Assembly: GCA_010093705.1 (NCBI GenBank)
Contig: MU006115.1
Span: 62,001 to 126,000, forward strand
Length of the DNA: 64,000 nt
Source: Patellaria atrata CBS 101060
Taxonomy: Eukaryota > Ascomycota > Dothideomycetes > Patellariales > Patellariaceae
Reading direction: 5' to 3'
The position numbers and the translations under genes were made by a program. The notes beneath the pieces are model-generated. The model was not told the origin of the DNA. It was given only the letters and a program-made list of their open reading frames with translations, and searched no databases. Shown piece after piece: positions 1 to 11,189 of this stretch. The first letter of the stretch is position 1. Each line of letters starts with the position of its first letter.

Positions 1-234
1 ATGAAGTAAAGATTGGCTTTGGGACTGTGTTTTGCTGCCATCATCCCAACCGCAAAGCAAAAGTTCGCTCGCATACCAAATGGTCAACAGATTTGACCTT
101 AACCCCTGGTCCAAGTGCCGTCGGAAGCAATAAAAGGATAGTACGTTTTAAGATAAATTGAAAGAGGTTACAGATAAAGTTTTGATGCTTGAGTGATAAA
201 TTTCGAGACGGTATTGTCTTTCTAAGATGCATGG

Positions 235-1982
235 TTACGCGATGCCCATGATCTCAATACTACCATCATCGTACATCTTCATTCTGGCAGTTTGGTGATC
301 ATTATAAGCTCATAAGGTGTAGAGTATAAGAAGAACCGAATACTGACCTTATCCATACTGTGCAAGTCTCTGAAATAGCATATATCATCATAACGACAAT
401 CATCATTCGGACAAGTGTGGCCGTAGTAGCAATCGATATCCCTACAGTCACTCCATTTATCGCAGCACCTAAACCTCGCCATCTGTTTCAAAGAAAGTAG
501 TTCCCCAGCAGTTAACTTAGGAGCATGAGAGTATGTGCAATAACGGTCATTGTCACACTTGCCAAGTACATGATAATCATTACAAACTTTCTGCTTTTTA
601 ACCCTAGCACGTAAGCTGTCCATTGCTGTACGATCCGGTTTCTGTAGGGCCAGGTCTAGCCGTTCGTCATACATGTTCAGCACGAGATATTTACGAGCTA
701 CGGGTTTAATAGGAGCAATAGATATGATCTTTTCTGAAATACCGCTCTTACCAACGGTCGCCCAGCTCGAACTAGGTTGAGGCGAGTCTGGCGGCTTTGT
801 GGCATGCGGGACAGTGGATGCGCTCTTGAGTTTAGGTGACCCTGCTGAATTAACGGTGGAAGGAGGTGATACAACGGTTTTAGCTGGTGTCTGAATGGAA
901 GGTACAGATACGGGTGCAACCTGTGGGCCTGGGAGAAATGGTTGAGGAGAGGAGGGTTCTCGTTGGAGGTTGACATCAGTTGGCGTTGCCTGTTGAAGGT
1001 CGGATAGGGAGAACCCAGGAGGAGGATAAATAGCTGGTATGGTGGTCTGAAATACAAAAGAAGCTGCTTGAGGATATAACAATGGTGGATCTGGGAGAAG
1101 CTCATATCTAAATACTGACGGGAATTGAGTGGTTATAAAGTTTAAAGTTCGGAACCTAGGCTCAGCCGGCGTAGTGTCCAGAAGTGTAATACGGGAGGAA
1201 GTGAAGCTATCGTGCTTGTACGACTCTGGGTTGGGTATGTATCCATTATCGTGGCAGCCACTAAATATAATGTTTGCACTGGTTATTCAGGATGAAAAGC
1301 CGAAACATTTCTGTGTTTCCATTTAGCAGATTCACCCGTAATGCACACTGGGGGTAGGAGTCAGTACTTTTTGATGTATGATCAGCTCTCTCACTGTTAT
1401 TAGATGTGTTGCTTTATTTCGGTGAGTAGTCTGTGTGCAGCGTCAGAGCCCCCTTCGCTTCCAGCTTTTAGAAGTAGGTCTTGAAACGGGAATTAATATT
1501 AGCATTTGCTGAAAATAAAATCTATTTGCGGAACCTACGATTGCTCCATCTCCATCTATGAGTACTGGCACGAAAGGGTTGCTCTTTTGTAATACCGTGA
1601 GCCTCTCCTATTGTCCCTATCGACGGCAAGTCTACCATATTTTGTTTTGCAGTAGCCAACAGCTTAGTCCGGCTTGCAGCCTCGCTTTGCCACAATCGTC
1701 TTGATTGTACCTCATTGTCGTGGTCGTTACATTTCTCCTGATATGCTCTTTGTAGCGTGTAATTAGGTCCTGGCAGGGCTTCTTTAGTAATCTTTTCGGG
1801 CAGTAACGCGGCTTTTGTTTTAGGGGGAGGAAGATCCTAATAGAGAGCCTCCATTGTGAATATCATGTCGTACAACTCACATATACAAATGCGTCTCTCT
1901 GCAAATCATTCTTCCTGAACGTTTCGAGCTGGGGCTCTAAACTATACGTATCTTCAATATTCTCGATTCCCCCCATTGCCAT
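235..1982 (-). pseudogene. Decayed tandem-CCCH zinc-finger gene (NYN-like/DUF7923 N-terminal region)
   Basis: I recognise the fungal family that joins an NYN-like domain (conserved VLIDGDG) to two C-terminal CCCH fingers, a probable RNA-binding protein. An N-terminal exon (1881-1982, MAMGGIENIEDTY..) has a GTGAGT donor and resumes at 1836. The FVPVLIDGDGAI motif near 1550-1585 and DLLLKAGSEGG near 1460 follow, then GCHDNGYIP near 1250. A long open stretch from about 1290 to 348 holds both fingers (CNDYHVLGKC..CTYSH and CYYGHTCPNDDC). A last exon at 235-276 (MYDDGSIEIMGIA) is reached through an intron at 277-347. The pieces do not join: the VLIDGDG segment is in another frame from the upstream exon, a stop follows KQHI at about 1400, roughly 40 residues usually found next are missing, and EMFRLFILNNQCKH is one frame off GCHDNGY. 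I infer a pseudogene. The 3' half is still open and could be expressed as a short finger protein. Confidence 0.65.
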
Positions 1983-2685
1983 AGAATGTAGCCTGCAAAA
2001 TAGGTTAGGGGATAAACGTATGCTGAGAGTCGTAAGAGTCGTGAGAGCACAAGGCTGGGAGGGTAGTCTGAGGTACCCAGCGTAGCCTGATAGTATTTTG
2101 AAGCTGATGCTCGCCGTGGGCGGTGAAATTCAACCTTTTAGCTGTGGCATGAGCTTGTGCTGGCTGCCGTGGGCTGGGCTGCTGGGGTGTGTTTTCGCGT
2201 CATGGCAAATCGCGAGCATCCGTGACTTTGCCCGCAGATCTGGACTGGGTAAACTTTGCCCTTTCCTCTCCAAAGAAGTCGACCACGACAATTACAGAAG
2301 GTTTCTGCACTTGTTGGGGCTCTCCGAGTGCTTGCCCAACTCGAGTACATGATTAGATTCTGCCTTCTTTCCGTGAGAAGTTCGCTGGACGACCTGATAG
2401 TTCTACAGCGGGCGGAGGGGGTTGCACTCCAGCGCCGCGGTAAACTTGAACAGAACAACACAGAGATTTGACTCTTGCGAGCAAGCAAGACATCAACAGC
2501 GATCTTTTCACTCTTGTATCAAGGAGATCCAACTTCATTTTATCTTAATTTATTTCGCTGATAGCTCAATTGACCTCTCTACAGCAAGCAGGTCCTACCG
2601 CTGGAGAGCAATGACACCACCGAATAGTGACAGTCTCGGACAATATGGCAGAGAAATCGATAGTCGGACAGATGAATGATCTAAT
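1983..2685. other. Gene-free stretch between the CCCH relic and the HET gene
   Basis: This holds the presumed promoter of the decayed CCCH gene and the 3' flank of the HET gene. Short open frames here have no family resemblance and overlap each other on both strands. I see no RNA gene or repeat. Confidence 0.5.
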
Positions 2686-5474
2686 TCATAGCAGCAGCGT
2701 GTCTATCCATTCTGCTCCGTCTTTACGAGCATCCGGAATAGCATCTTTCATGACTCTGCCTAATCCAGCTCGTTCAGCCACCCCTCCGCTCCGCACCACC
2801 ATCATAGAGTAATACTCAACCCAGTCTGGACCATCCCATGGAGGCTCCTTATAGTGGTGGCCGTGATGCGGACGTTGATAATCCATATAATACTTCCCTT
2901 CACTTAACATCAGGAATTCCTGCTCTGTCTCTGCCTGGGCACGCCACGATTCATCGAGCATAACCCAGCCACAGAGCTCATCACGTCTGTTAAGGAGAAC
3001 AAAAAGTTGAAGGCCGATCCCAAGTTCAGCTTTATCTGCGGAAGAGTAACGCACAGGCCCGATGAAGATGGGCCGGATCTTATAAATTGCACTGACGGTT
3101 CGAAAGAGAAGGGAAGGATGTTTGACCTTGGAAGTGGTATAATGCAGAAGTGCGTCTTCGAATCCGTGAGGTTTGACGGGGCGTTCAGATAATGGTGAAG
3201 GGATGTGGCGATCTTGAGACGACGAAGTGTGCGCTGGTGTCCATAAACCGTTCTCGTCGGGCCCGATCAGCCACTCGATCCAGGTGTGGTATTCAAGCCA
3301 ATCCTTAATGCTCGCCATTTGTGCACGTCGACTAGCAACGTCCATTGAGTTTGCCGGCACAAGTCCATCGTTAAACCATTTCACAGGGCCCTTCCATCCC
3401 GCCCATGACCAGGAGGAGAAACCAGGCCGACGTTCAAGCCCCTGAACAGGCTGCCAAAGTATTGCGATATCCATCCATCTGTCTGGGAACCCTGAGAGAA
3501 CTCGAGAATGGTCTTGATCACAATAAAGCCTTAGGACCCCGGAAAATGCGTTCAGAATATCATCTTGATAGGTGAGTTGCCGGGATGTGTAGAGCATTAC
3601 AGCACGCAAGTAGTCAACAAGAAATATCCGATCTGGGGATTCGTGCCCGCAGACTGGTCGTTGCTTTCGCGCCGTCTCAAAGGAGGTATAATCGACGATA
3701 TTCTCGCCGAAACCCTCACAGATTAGTTCCTCGGAATATACCTTTTGCTGGCAGCTGAAGTAGACCTGACCGTTTATGAATATTAGGGACCGAGCTGGAA
3801 GTTGGGACTCCTGATATCTACAACACACACGGTCAGCAGGGAGTATTTATCGTTGTCCACTAGAATCAAATGCAGTCTACTCCAGTCTACACCTCCTTTC
3901 AACAATGGAAGACGACAGACGACTCTCGTATTTTGCTACTCTTTCTAATTTGGTATACATCCGCTATTATACGCTTGATTTTATGTTGCTAGTCTATCTT
4001 TGATTCCATGTCATGAGCAGACTTAGACTATCACACTGATAGTAGAGAAATAAGCTGTTACATTGAAGCAGCAAATAATGCGAGCCAGGGGTATTGAAAG
4101 AAAGCAGATTTAAAGCCAACAATGCAAAAAAAGGGGGTTTGAATGAACATCAGCAGCTTACTGATCATCTATCTCGGGGGCTGACGAGTAATTGAATCAA
4201 CTTACGTCCATGCCCGGCTCTCATACACTGTCCGCTTGAGGTAATCCTTGAAATCGAAAAGTGCTGCAAGAGCGAAATGGGTATGTGTATCGACCTCTTC
4301 CATATACTCAGTCGTCTTCCTAGGTTCGGTAACACCTGCTATTCCCACGTTAGCATTCACAGCATCGGCAACAATTAGTGTCACGCAGGCCATCCTATAT
4401 ATCAAATCCATATTAGATATTGCTATTCGTAGCTCGCCAGGTTGACTACGATTGATGCAAAGGGTGTCGATCCATAAGTAGCGTATGCCGATTTTAGATG
4501 CTATCACAATAGCATCCGAGACTGTTTTCGGCAGATCATTCATGATAGTCTTGAGGCTACCAGGTTCTTGCAGATTCACTAAAATGTCATCTGTGAGAAG
4601 AACTTGAGAAGCATTGCCCCACACATAGCTAAGAGCAACGTAACGACACGGCCATAGAGGTGCACCTAAACAATACTGTTGGACATCGATCGCGCGAAAT
4701 CGGAAAGCTTCGCGTTGCCGTAGACGATGGTATTGATTTCTACAGCGTGTGTGATTCTTTTCGCATTCGTCTATCCATCTTTTGATGAGTTCGGGGTCTA
4801 TAAATCTCCCTGTGAGTCGACGAGCAAAAAAGGGGGTCTGACTCGGTGGTACATGTGCTACGCCGTCGCCTTTTCCAAGTGCTACTGGTCGAACTACGAT
4901 CTTCGCGTTATCAAAGTTTGTTTCGTAAAGGTCCGGCCACAAGGATATGAACAGCGTCTCACTGTTCATTTTCTGTTCCTCAGTGGGTCCTAGAGTTGCG
5001 AACCACGCACCGCTAACACCTACGTCGGAACCGTTAGGGTATGGACGAAAGAGATGGCGCAGAGGTCCATTCAAGCAAGAGTTCGAAATCAGTCTGCATA
5101 GGGGGCAGCTTGGTCTTGCTAGCATCTGTTTTATTGTCCCAATGCGTATAACCCGCGACGGTTTGATTGGTGTTCCCAACGACTTCATAAAGGAGTCCAC
5201 GCTTCGAATATCGAATTGGCAACACTGCTCGCAGAATTCTGCAGTGCTCTGAGGGAATACCTGCCTCTAAATAAGTGTCCTATGCAGTTTTCGGGTGTAC
5301 AGAACAACTGCAACGTCAAGTAAGGGATGACGCCAACAGGGAAATGAGGAATTCCGTTTCTTTATAACAACATACCTTGCCACCTGGTCGCTGTTCTATA
5401 GTGCGACTTGGAGTGTTGTGAGTGGCAGCATCTTTGACTAGGACTTCCAGTGTTGAAGACTCTATGTTGTCCAT
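2686..5474 (-). CDS. HET-domain (heterokaryon incompatibility) protein, 763 aa, three exons
   Basis: Exons read 5376-5474, 4206-5266 and 2686-3817; together they make 764 codons including the stop. Residues about 242-390 are a HET domain: RYVALSYVWGNAS, then DAIVIASKIGIRYLWIDTLC, IYRMACVTLIVADA and finally ESRAWTYQE. The second intron falls inside the threonine codon of RAWTYQE, so splicing is needed to complete the domain. The C-terminal 370 residues resemble the variable tail of this family, and I see no NACHT or repeat module. HET proteins trigger cell death or growth arrest when incompatible hyphae fuse, acting in the cytosol. A CxxC (CEQCCQFD) near residue 45 sits in the usual N-terminal extension. 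The partner and the exact role of this copy cannot be told from sequence. The start at 5474 is followed by a clean GTATGT donor. Confidence 0.88.
3818..4205 (-). other. Unusually long intron (388 nt) inside the HET domain
   Basis: The donor GTAAGT follows TGGAC and the acceptor TTGTAG precedes ATATCAG, rebuilding the family motif RAWTYQE. Most introns in this window are 50-150 nt. No open frame of note lies inside on either strand. Confidence 0.75.
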
Positions 5475-6888
5475 TTGGGGTGATTGAGAAATGAGGCTTA
5501 AAAAAGCCTTTGACAGTCAATATACATCGACCCTTGTTCCGGGCGATCTGGTTGAAGATGAGATCTTATTTGGGTGAGTTCTAAACTCCTCTTCCAGACA
5601 TTGTCTTTAATGATCTTGCAGCAGAGGAGATGCCCTGGTTATCCGGCTTTTATCGAGTGAAAGCCGAACCCTGGATAAATAGGCTTACGAAGGAACTGTG
5701 TGTTTAAAGTCAATCTAACCGGTATGGCTGCCACGAGTAGGTTAACTCGGTTGGGGTATAGCCCTGGATGTGGGGACTCGATGGTGTTTACGATCAGTCG
5801 AAGGGGGTGCCCAAAGTCGGGGCTGAAAGCAGAACGCGCAGCCAATCGAAGCCGGCCGAGGGGGGATCAGAATTGCTGACTTTGATCGTAGAATTGATTT
5901 GCTCGGACGGACGTGTGGATCTTGTCAAAGCAGACGAAGAAACGACCAGGAGCTTGCTGTCGAACAGGTTGTTTCGTCGCCGTTCCCATGAATTTAGGCC
6001 GTGTTTCGCTCCGCCTTCCGCTGTATGGAACTTTCTCTGGAATGGTTCTACGCATCTGCATATCATGCATCTCTAGGCGTTCAGCCTGAGAGTGTCAGAG
6101 CAACCTCACACAATCTTTAGTTCTTTGACGAAGCCGAGGAGCCCTTTTTACCATAGGGTTCGCGTGCACGAGACTACAGCGAGTGTGGGGTTAATCTTGT
6201 TCGACAGGTTGGGGTGCATCTGTTACATGGCCTAAAGGGCCTAAGCACGGCAGCACGCACACCCAAAAGGCACCAACGGGCTCATTTTCTCGAATTAAAT
6301 CGCCCGAGAGCGGATTGCCACGCTAGTTTTCTCGACTGTCCAGGTGAGACTGAGACCAGAACACCTATCCAGTCGCTCCGCCAGATCAACCGCAATTCTC
6401 TGTACTCGACCTCAGACATTCTCTACTACTACCGAACCGGGCTGTCATCTCCTACATGATCGCTCTGAAGCCTGTAAGTCAAATATCCTCCAATCTGACA
6501 TGGTAAAGACTCATTGCGTCATCCCCCAAACCGTTGCTGCTGGGCGATCATGTTGATCTGCAGCATATCTCGTTAACCACCATCTTCTACAGTACAGACC
6601 ATTTTGAAACTCCACTCCTTATACCTGCAGATGCTCTATTCGGTCGAGGGCACATAGAGCAGTCGTCTCTATCTAGCTAGAACTACCACATCACCTCCTC
6701 TAACTGAACTGACCCCACCTCAACCTCGTTCCTCTCCGTCCAGATATGGTAACAACGAAGCACTTTGTGTGAGGGGAAGCTTACCGTAACTTCCATACCT
6801 GAGAGAGCTCCTCCTCCTGTCTGAGCATCTTCACATTACGTCTGCTGCCTCTGCGCCATAAGCGATGGTTTCTTAGAATATCCTGAAA
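5475..6888. other. 1.4-kb divergent upstream region (HET gene and Zn2Cys6 factor)
   Basis: The HET gene reads leftward and the Zn2Cys6 gene rightward, so this block must hold both promoters. The 5' leader of the regulator is probably long, as is common for such genes. Several short upstream ATGs (for example 6214) could act as uORFs. I see no conserved protein-coding segment. Confidence 0.5.
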
Positions 6889-9800
6889 ATGGCCTCCAAT
6901 TACCCCCATCCAATGGCAGGATATGGAAATCAGCCCCCAGACCCGATCTCTAACGAGGAATACATGCAAAATTTTCTATCAGAGTCATCGAGTAAATCCC
7001 TCCCCAATGCTATACTCAGGACCTCTCAAGCACCTGCTAATATAACTGAAACTGCTCTAGCAGAGACAAACGCAGACACGATGCGTCCATTTTGGGACTC
7101 CAACCCCCAAAGGGAACCTTTTGAGGGAGTTCCTATCTTCGAGGATAATATGATGCACACAGGTGTCATCCATCCACATCCACAAGGCATCCCTGGCATC
7201 CCCGAAACACGTACTGCTTTACCGATTCTTCCGAACCATCGTCTCAGTGTCGGAAGTAGTAATGATTATACAACACAACACATGAGACCAAACAGTATCG
7301 ATGGTACTGATCAAAACACGAGCCCCGAGAGCGGCCATGCATATAGTGCGATGTCCCCCGCCAAGAGAGATGATAAAGGGGACCCTGCACCGGCGTGGTC
7401 GGAAATGAAGACGAAAGCCGGAAAGGATCGGAAGCGTCTACCGCTTGCATGTATGACGTGTAGGAAAAAGAAGATTCGTTGCTCAGGTGAAAGCCCTTCA
7501 TGCAAGCATTGCTTGAAGTCTCACATACCCTGTACATACAAAACTAGCCAACGGAAAGCAGCCCCAAGGACCGAATACATGGCCATGTTGGATAAGAGAT
7601 TGAAGAAAATGGAGGATAGAGTACTTAAGTTGGTCCCAAAAGAACACCAGGGCGCTGCAGCGGCCATACCAAGAGCAGTGGTCAAACCTGCATTACCATC
7701 AACAACACCTAAATCTGCAACGTTCAAGAAACGACCAGCTCAGGAAGCTTTTGCCGAAGAACTCGACGAATGGGCCAAACAGAAAGCAGCTGGAGCAGCT
7801 TCGGAGATTACGGGACTACCTCCCAAAACATCGGAGGTACACGAGGAAAGCAACTTGTTGACCGAAGGACGCGAGGATCTTCCACCTAAAGATATCCAAG
7901 AGCACCTTGCAGAGGTTTATTTCAATTACGTTTATGGCCAGAGTTATCCACTACTACACAAGCCCAGCTTTATGCGTAAGCTCGCGGCTGGTCTTGTACC
8001 CCCCGTTCTGATTCTCAGTGTGTGTGCCATCGCTGCAAGATTCTCAACCCATCCTCACGTCCGTACTGATCCTCCCTTTCTGCGAGGCGAGAAATGGGCG
8101 GCAACAGCACGTGGCATTGCATTGAAACGTTATGATACACCAAACATAACAATCCTGATCTGCTATTTGCTCCTTGGACTACATGAATTCGGCACATGTC
8201 AGGGCGGCCGTAGCTGGATGTTTGGGGGAATGGCTCAGCGCATGGCTTATGCGTTGCAGCTTCATAAGGACGTGGACCGAGACCCCTCTGGAAATAATAG
8301 AGCCGAGAGCAGGGTATTGAGTTCCACGGATCGTGAGATCAGGCGTCGAACTATGTGGTCTTGCTTTTTAATGGATCGTTTCAACTCTTCAGGAACCGAT
8401 CGCCCGATCTTCGTCAGCGACCAATGTATCCAAGTTCAATTACCCATCAAGGAATCTTACTTCCAGATGGAGCTTTTCGGCCCAACCGAAGATCTTGATG
8501 GGAACGTTCCCAAGTCTGTCGAAAAGGAGTCCACAGACCTACCAAATGCAAAGGAGAACATGGGCGTCACGTCCTATTTAGTTCGTCTAGTAGCTCTCTG
8601 GGGCAGACTCGTCAAGTATATGAACTTCGGCGGTAAAGAGAGAGAGGCTGAACCTATATGGTCGGTCCGGTCCACATTCCACGAGTTGAAGACCCAAGCT
8701 CGCAATTTCAAAGCATCCCTTCCATCTTCTCTAGAGTACAATGCAGAGAACCTACAGACGCATGCTAGTGAAAAGACTGCTAATCAGTTTCTTTACCTCC
8801 ATGTCACATACCACCAAACAATACTTTTCCTACACCGTTTCGCTCTTCCTTCCACAGCAAATAGCCGTCCACCAAGCGAGATGCCTCACCAATTTCTGGC
8901 CGAGTCAGCCCGCGTTGCTCTCGATGCAGCCAAACAGATCTCTCTACTAGTGAAAGAATGCATGGAGTATCCGGTCAGTGCCCCTTTTGTGGGTTATTGC
9001 GCCTTCTTTGCCAGTACCGTCCATGTTCATGGCGTATTCTCCAATAATGCGCAGTTAGAAGCCGCCTCCAAAGAATACTTGACCTATAACGTCAAGTTCC
9101 TTACGAAAATCAAGAAATACTGGGGAATGTTTCACTACGTAGCGGAGAATTTGAAAGAGCTGTATAAGCATCACGCAGATGCGGCTAATAAGGGATCCTC
9201 AGCTACCGAAGGGAAAATCTTTCAGTACGGGGACTGGTTCGATAGATATCCTCATGGGGTCTCCCAAACGGATTATGAGGATCCTGCCCCCCCACCCAGG
9301 GTTGAGTCTGGTACGGATGCTGTCCTTGGCCATAAGGCGGATTTGCAGAGCGTAGAGGAATTTTTCGCGAGTCTATCGCCCCCGTCAAAGGCGGAAAAAC
9401 CCCGTAGAGCAACAAAGAAGACTAAACAGAGTAAGCTCGCAAATATCTCAACGGATAACAAGCAAGGTTCCGGGAGACGTGGATCGGGGAAAACCTCGAT
9501 TTCTCCCACCACCATGCAGAACCAGCAGCAACAACAAACGTTGCACCGCAACCCTAATCTGGTATCCCAGAACTCCCCCTTCAATACGTCGATGTATCCC
9601 CAGCAACCGCTGGCCCCTGCTGCCCTCTCCCATGGAGAGTACAATATGATACAGCATCTGAATGCGCAGCAAGCGCAAGGAATTGGCCCATCCCACAACC
9701 AGGGACAGCAGATGCCGTTCTCTCCCATAAACTACATGGGTTTCGACGTGAACGGCATCAGCAACTCGGGATTTGCTGATCCCAGCACGGCGTGGTTCTC

Positions 9801-9960
9801 ACCGTTCAACCTGGAGCCCCCCGTGTATGGGGACGAAGGAAGCGGTTTCGGTGCTTTTGGGGGGTACGGCTTCGAGTTCCCGCAGTTCTCTGGCCCTGGT
9901 GTCGACCAGGGAAGGATACCTGGGGACCAGATGATGGACTTCGAGGGCGACATGTTATAA
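6889..9960 (+). CDS. Zn(II)2Cys6 transcription factor with fungal_trans domain, 1023 aa, single exon
   Basis: A binuclear zinc cluster sits at residues 188-215, with cysteines 188, 191, 198, 205, 208 and 215 in the order C-x2-C-x6-C-x6-C-x2-C-x6-C. A basic linker and the short helix YMAMLDKRLKKMEDRV follow, probably for dimerisation. The fungal_trans middle homology region spans about 335-640, including VYFNYVYGQSYPLLHKPSF, the GGRSWMFGGMAQRMAYALQLH helix pair and REIRRRTMWSCFLMDRF. The C-terminal third is low complexity, with a glutamine run near residue 880 and a Gly/Phe-rich acidic tail, consistent with an activation domain. I infer a nuclear DNA-binding activator or repressor. The target pathway is not readable from sequence and no neighbouring enzyme cluster hints at one. 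An intronless 3-kb frame is unusual in this window. The start is the first in-frame ATG. Confidence 0.93.
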   Translation: MASNYPHPMAGYGNQPPDPISNEEYMQNFLSESSSKSLPNAILRTSQAPANITETALAETNADTMRPFWDSNPQREPFEGVPIFEDNMMHTGVIHPHPQGIPGIPETRTALPILPNHRLSVGSSNDYTTQHMRPNSIDGTDQNTSPESGHAYSAMSPAKRDDKGDPAPAWSEMKTKAGKDRKRLPLACMTCRKKKIRCSGESPSCKHCLKSHIPCTYKTSQRKAAPRTEYMAMLDKRLKKMEDRVLKLVPKEHQGAAAAIPRAVVKPALPSTTPKSATFKKRPAQEAFAEELDEWAKQKAAGAASEITGLPPKTSEVHEESNLLTEGREDLPPKDIQEHLAEVYFNYVYGQSYPLLHKPSFMRKLAAGLVPPVLILSVCAIAARFSTHPHVRTDPPFLRGEKWAATARGIALKRYDTPNITILICYLLLGLHEFGTCQGGRSWMFGGMAQRMAYALQLHKDVDRDPSGNNRAESRVLSSTDREIRRRTMWSCFLMDRFNSSGTDRPIFVSDQCIQVQLPIKESYFQMELFGPTEDLDGNVPKSVEKESTDLPNAKENMGVTSYLVRLVALWGRLVKYMNFGGKEREAEPIWSVRSTFHELKTQARNFKASLPSSLEYNAENLQTHASEKTANQFLYLHVTYHQTILFLHRFALPSTANSRPPSEMPHQFLAESARVALDAAKQISLLVKECMEYPVSAPFVGYCAFFASTVHVHGVFSNNAQLEAASKEYLTYNVKFLTKIKKYWGMFHYVAENLKELYKHHADAANKGSSATEGKIFQYGDWFDRYPHGVSQTDYEDPAPPPRVESGTDAVLGHKADLQSVEEFFASLSPPSKAEKPRRATKKTKQSKLANISTDNKQGSGRRGSGKTSISPTTMQNQQQQQTLHRNPNLVSQNSPFNTSMYPQQPLAPAALSHGEYNMIQHLNAQQAQGIGPSHNQGQQMPFSPINYMGFDVNGISNSGFADPSTAWFSPFNLEPPVYGDEGSGFGAFGGYGFEFPQFSGPGVDQGRIPGDQMMDFEGDML

Positions 9961-11189
9961 ATATATGACTAAGTTAGACTGGGAGTACGTGGGATGGGAT
10001 GGAAAAATGGGATAATGTGTGTGTGGGTGGCGTTTGGGGTCATTTTTGGATCTCAAAATAATTGAGCACTTTCAGCGTCGGTGTCAGGCGTCAAAAGTTT
10101 CGTGGAGCATGGCTTTTCTATCATGGCGCATTCTAGGGGTATTCTAGGGGTACGGCCAGTATTTCTTTTTCTTTCTAGGCCCTATGGAGGAGGTGATCAC
10201 TGTAGCATAACACCAGATATCGATCGAATAAATAAGCAATATCATACAATATAAGGAAAATCTTGATTTGGAGTGGATAACTAGTCGTAAGGATTTCCGA
10301 ACTGTATTCCACTGTTACAAGTATCTGTACAGTCCACTTCATGATCGTTAAGTTAGGAGGCAAGATATGCCACACCGTTAACAAGCCCCTATCCATACAT
10401 TTGGGTGCTCCCGCCTCCGCAACGGTAAGCTTTTCGCCACAAGTACTAATTTGTACTAAATCCGCCCTTTAAGGGAAGTGAATGTACAGTCAATCATTTA
10501 GGAATTATGCAGAGATAGTATATGGTAGACCACAATTTCTTTAGGGCTGGCGGAATATTTGGTCTGTACAGGTTACTAGAGGTCTAAGGGGAATTACGTC
10601 TCCGACAAGGTAATCGGATGATGCGCGTGGCTCACGCGAGCTGAAGCTGTGCAGCGATTGTTCGCGTATAGAGCTGTACTTCAGTCTGCGTACCTTTAGG
10701 TTGGTACTTATATTCTTGAGAAATTCAGTGTACAGAAAGATCAATCGTTGACTTTTTCATAATTAATAGGAGAGGGAACGGAAATCAGGGGAGAAGGTAC
10801 CTTAGGTTATTAGTTTATATCTGAGCGTTGACCGGGATACCCCGAGCTCTCCTCCTAAACGGCTTTGCACCTTATTCGTACCACGACTCCAACTTCTCTC
10901 CCACCAATTCATTCACACGCATCATCGTCCCAGTTACGCTGTCAAAACTATTACCAGCAGTACAAACGATTTCCCAGAGTTGTATACCACATGATCGCGG
11001 ACACATTGTTATACTTTTCCTGGCACGTTGGCCTTGGTGGGACCTGACTCGACCCTAATTGTTATCACATCAAACAACAGCGCGCATATTTCGTCATTTC
11101 TTGGGGATTCCGTTCAAACATTCAAAAGCTCTCAACTTCACTGCTACAAACGACGCGCGCCAAGCAATTGAAACTCTTATCTTGTACAT
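9961..11189. other. Gene-free 1.2 kb after the zinc-cluster gene
   Basis: This contains the 3' flank of the zinc-cluster gene and the promoter of the next gene. A short direct duplication (TTCTAGGGGTA twice) lies at about 10131-10153. No convincing coding segment is seen. Confidence 0.5.

Noticed and set aside
5639-6076. Overlapping frames on both strands upstream of the Zn2Cys6 gene
   Set aside because: No domain, no codon bias and mutual overlap; better explained as promoter and leader DNA.
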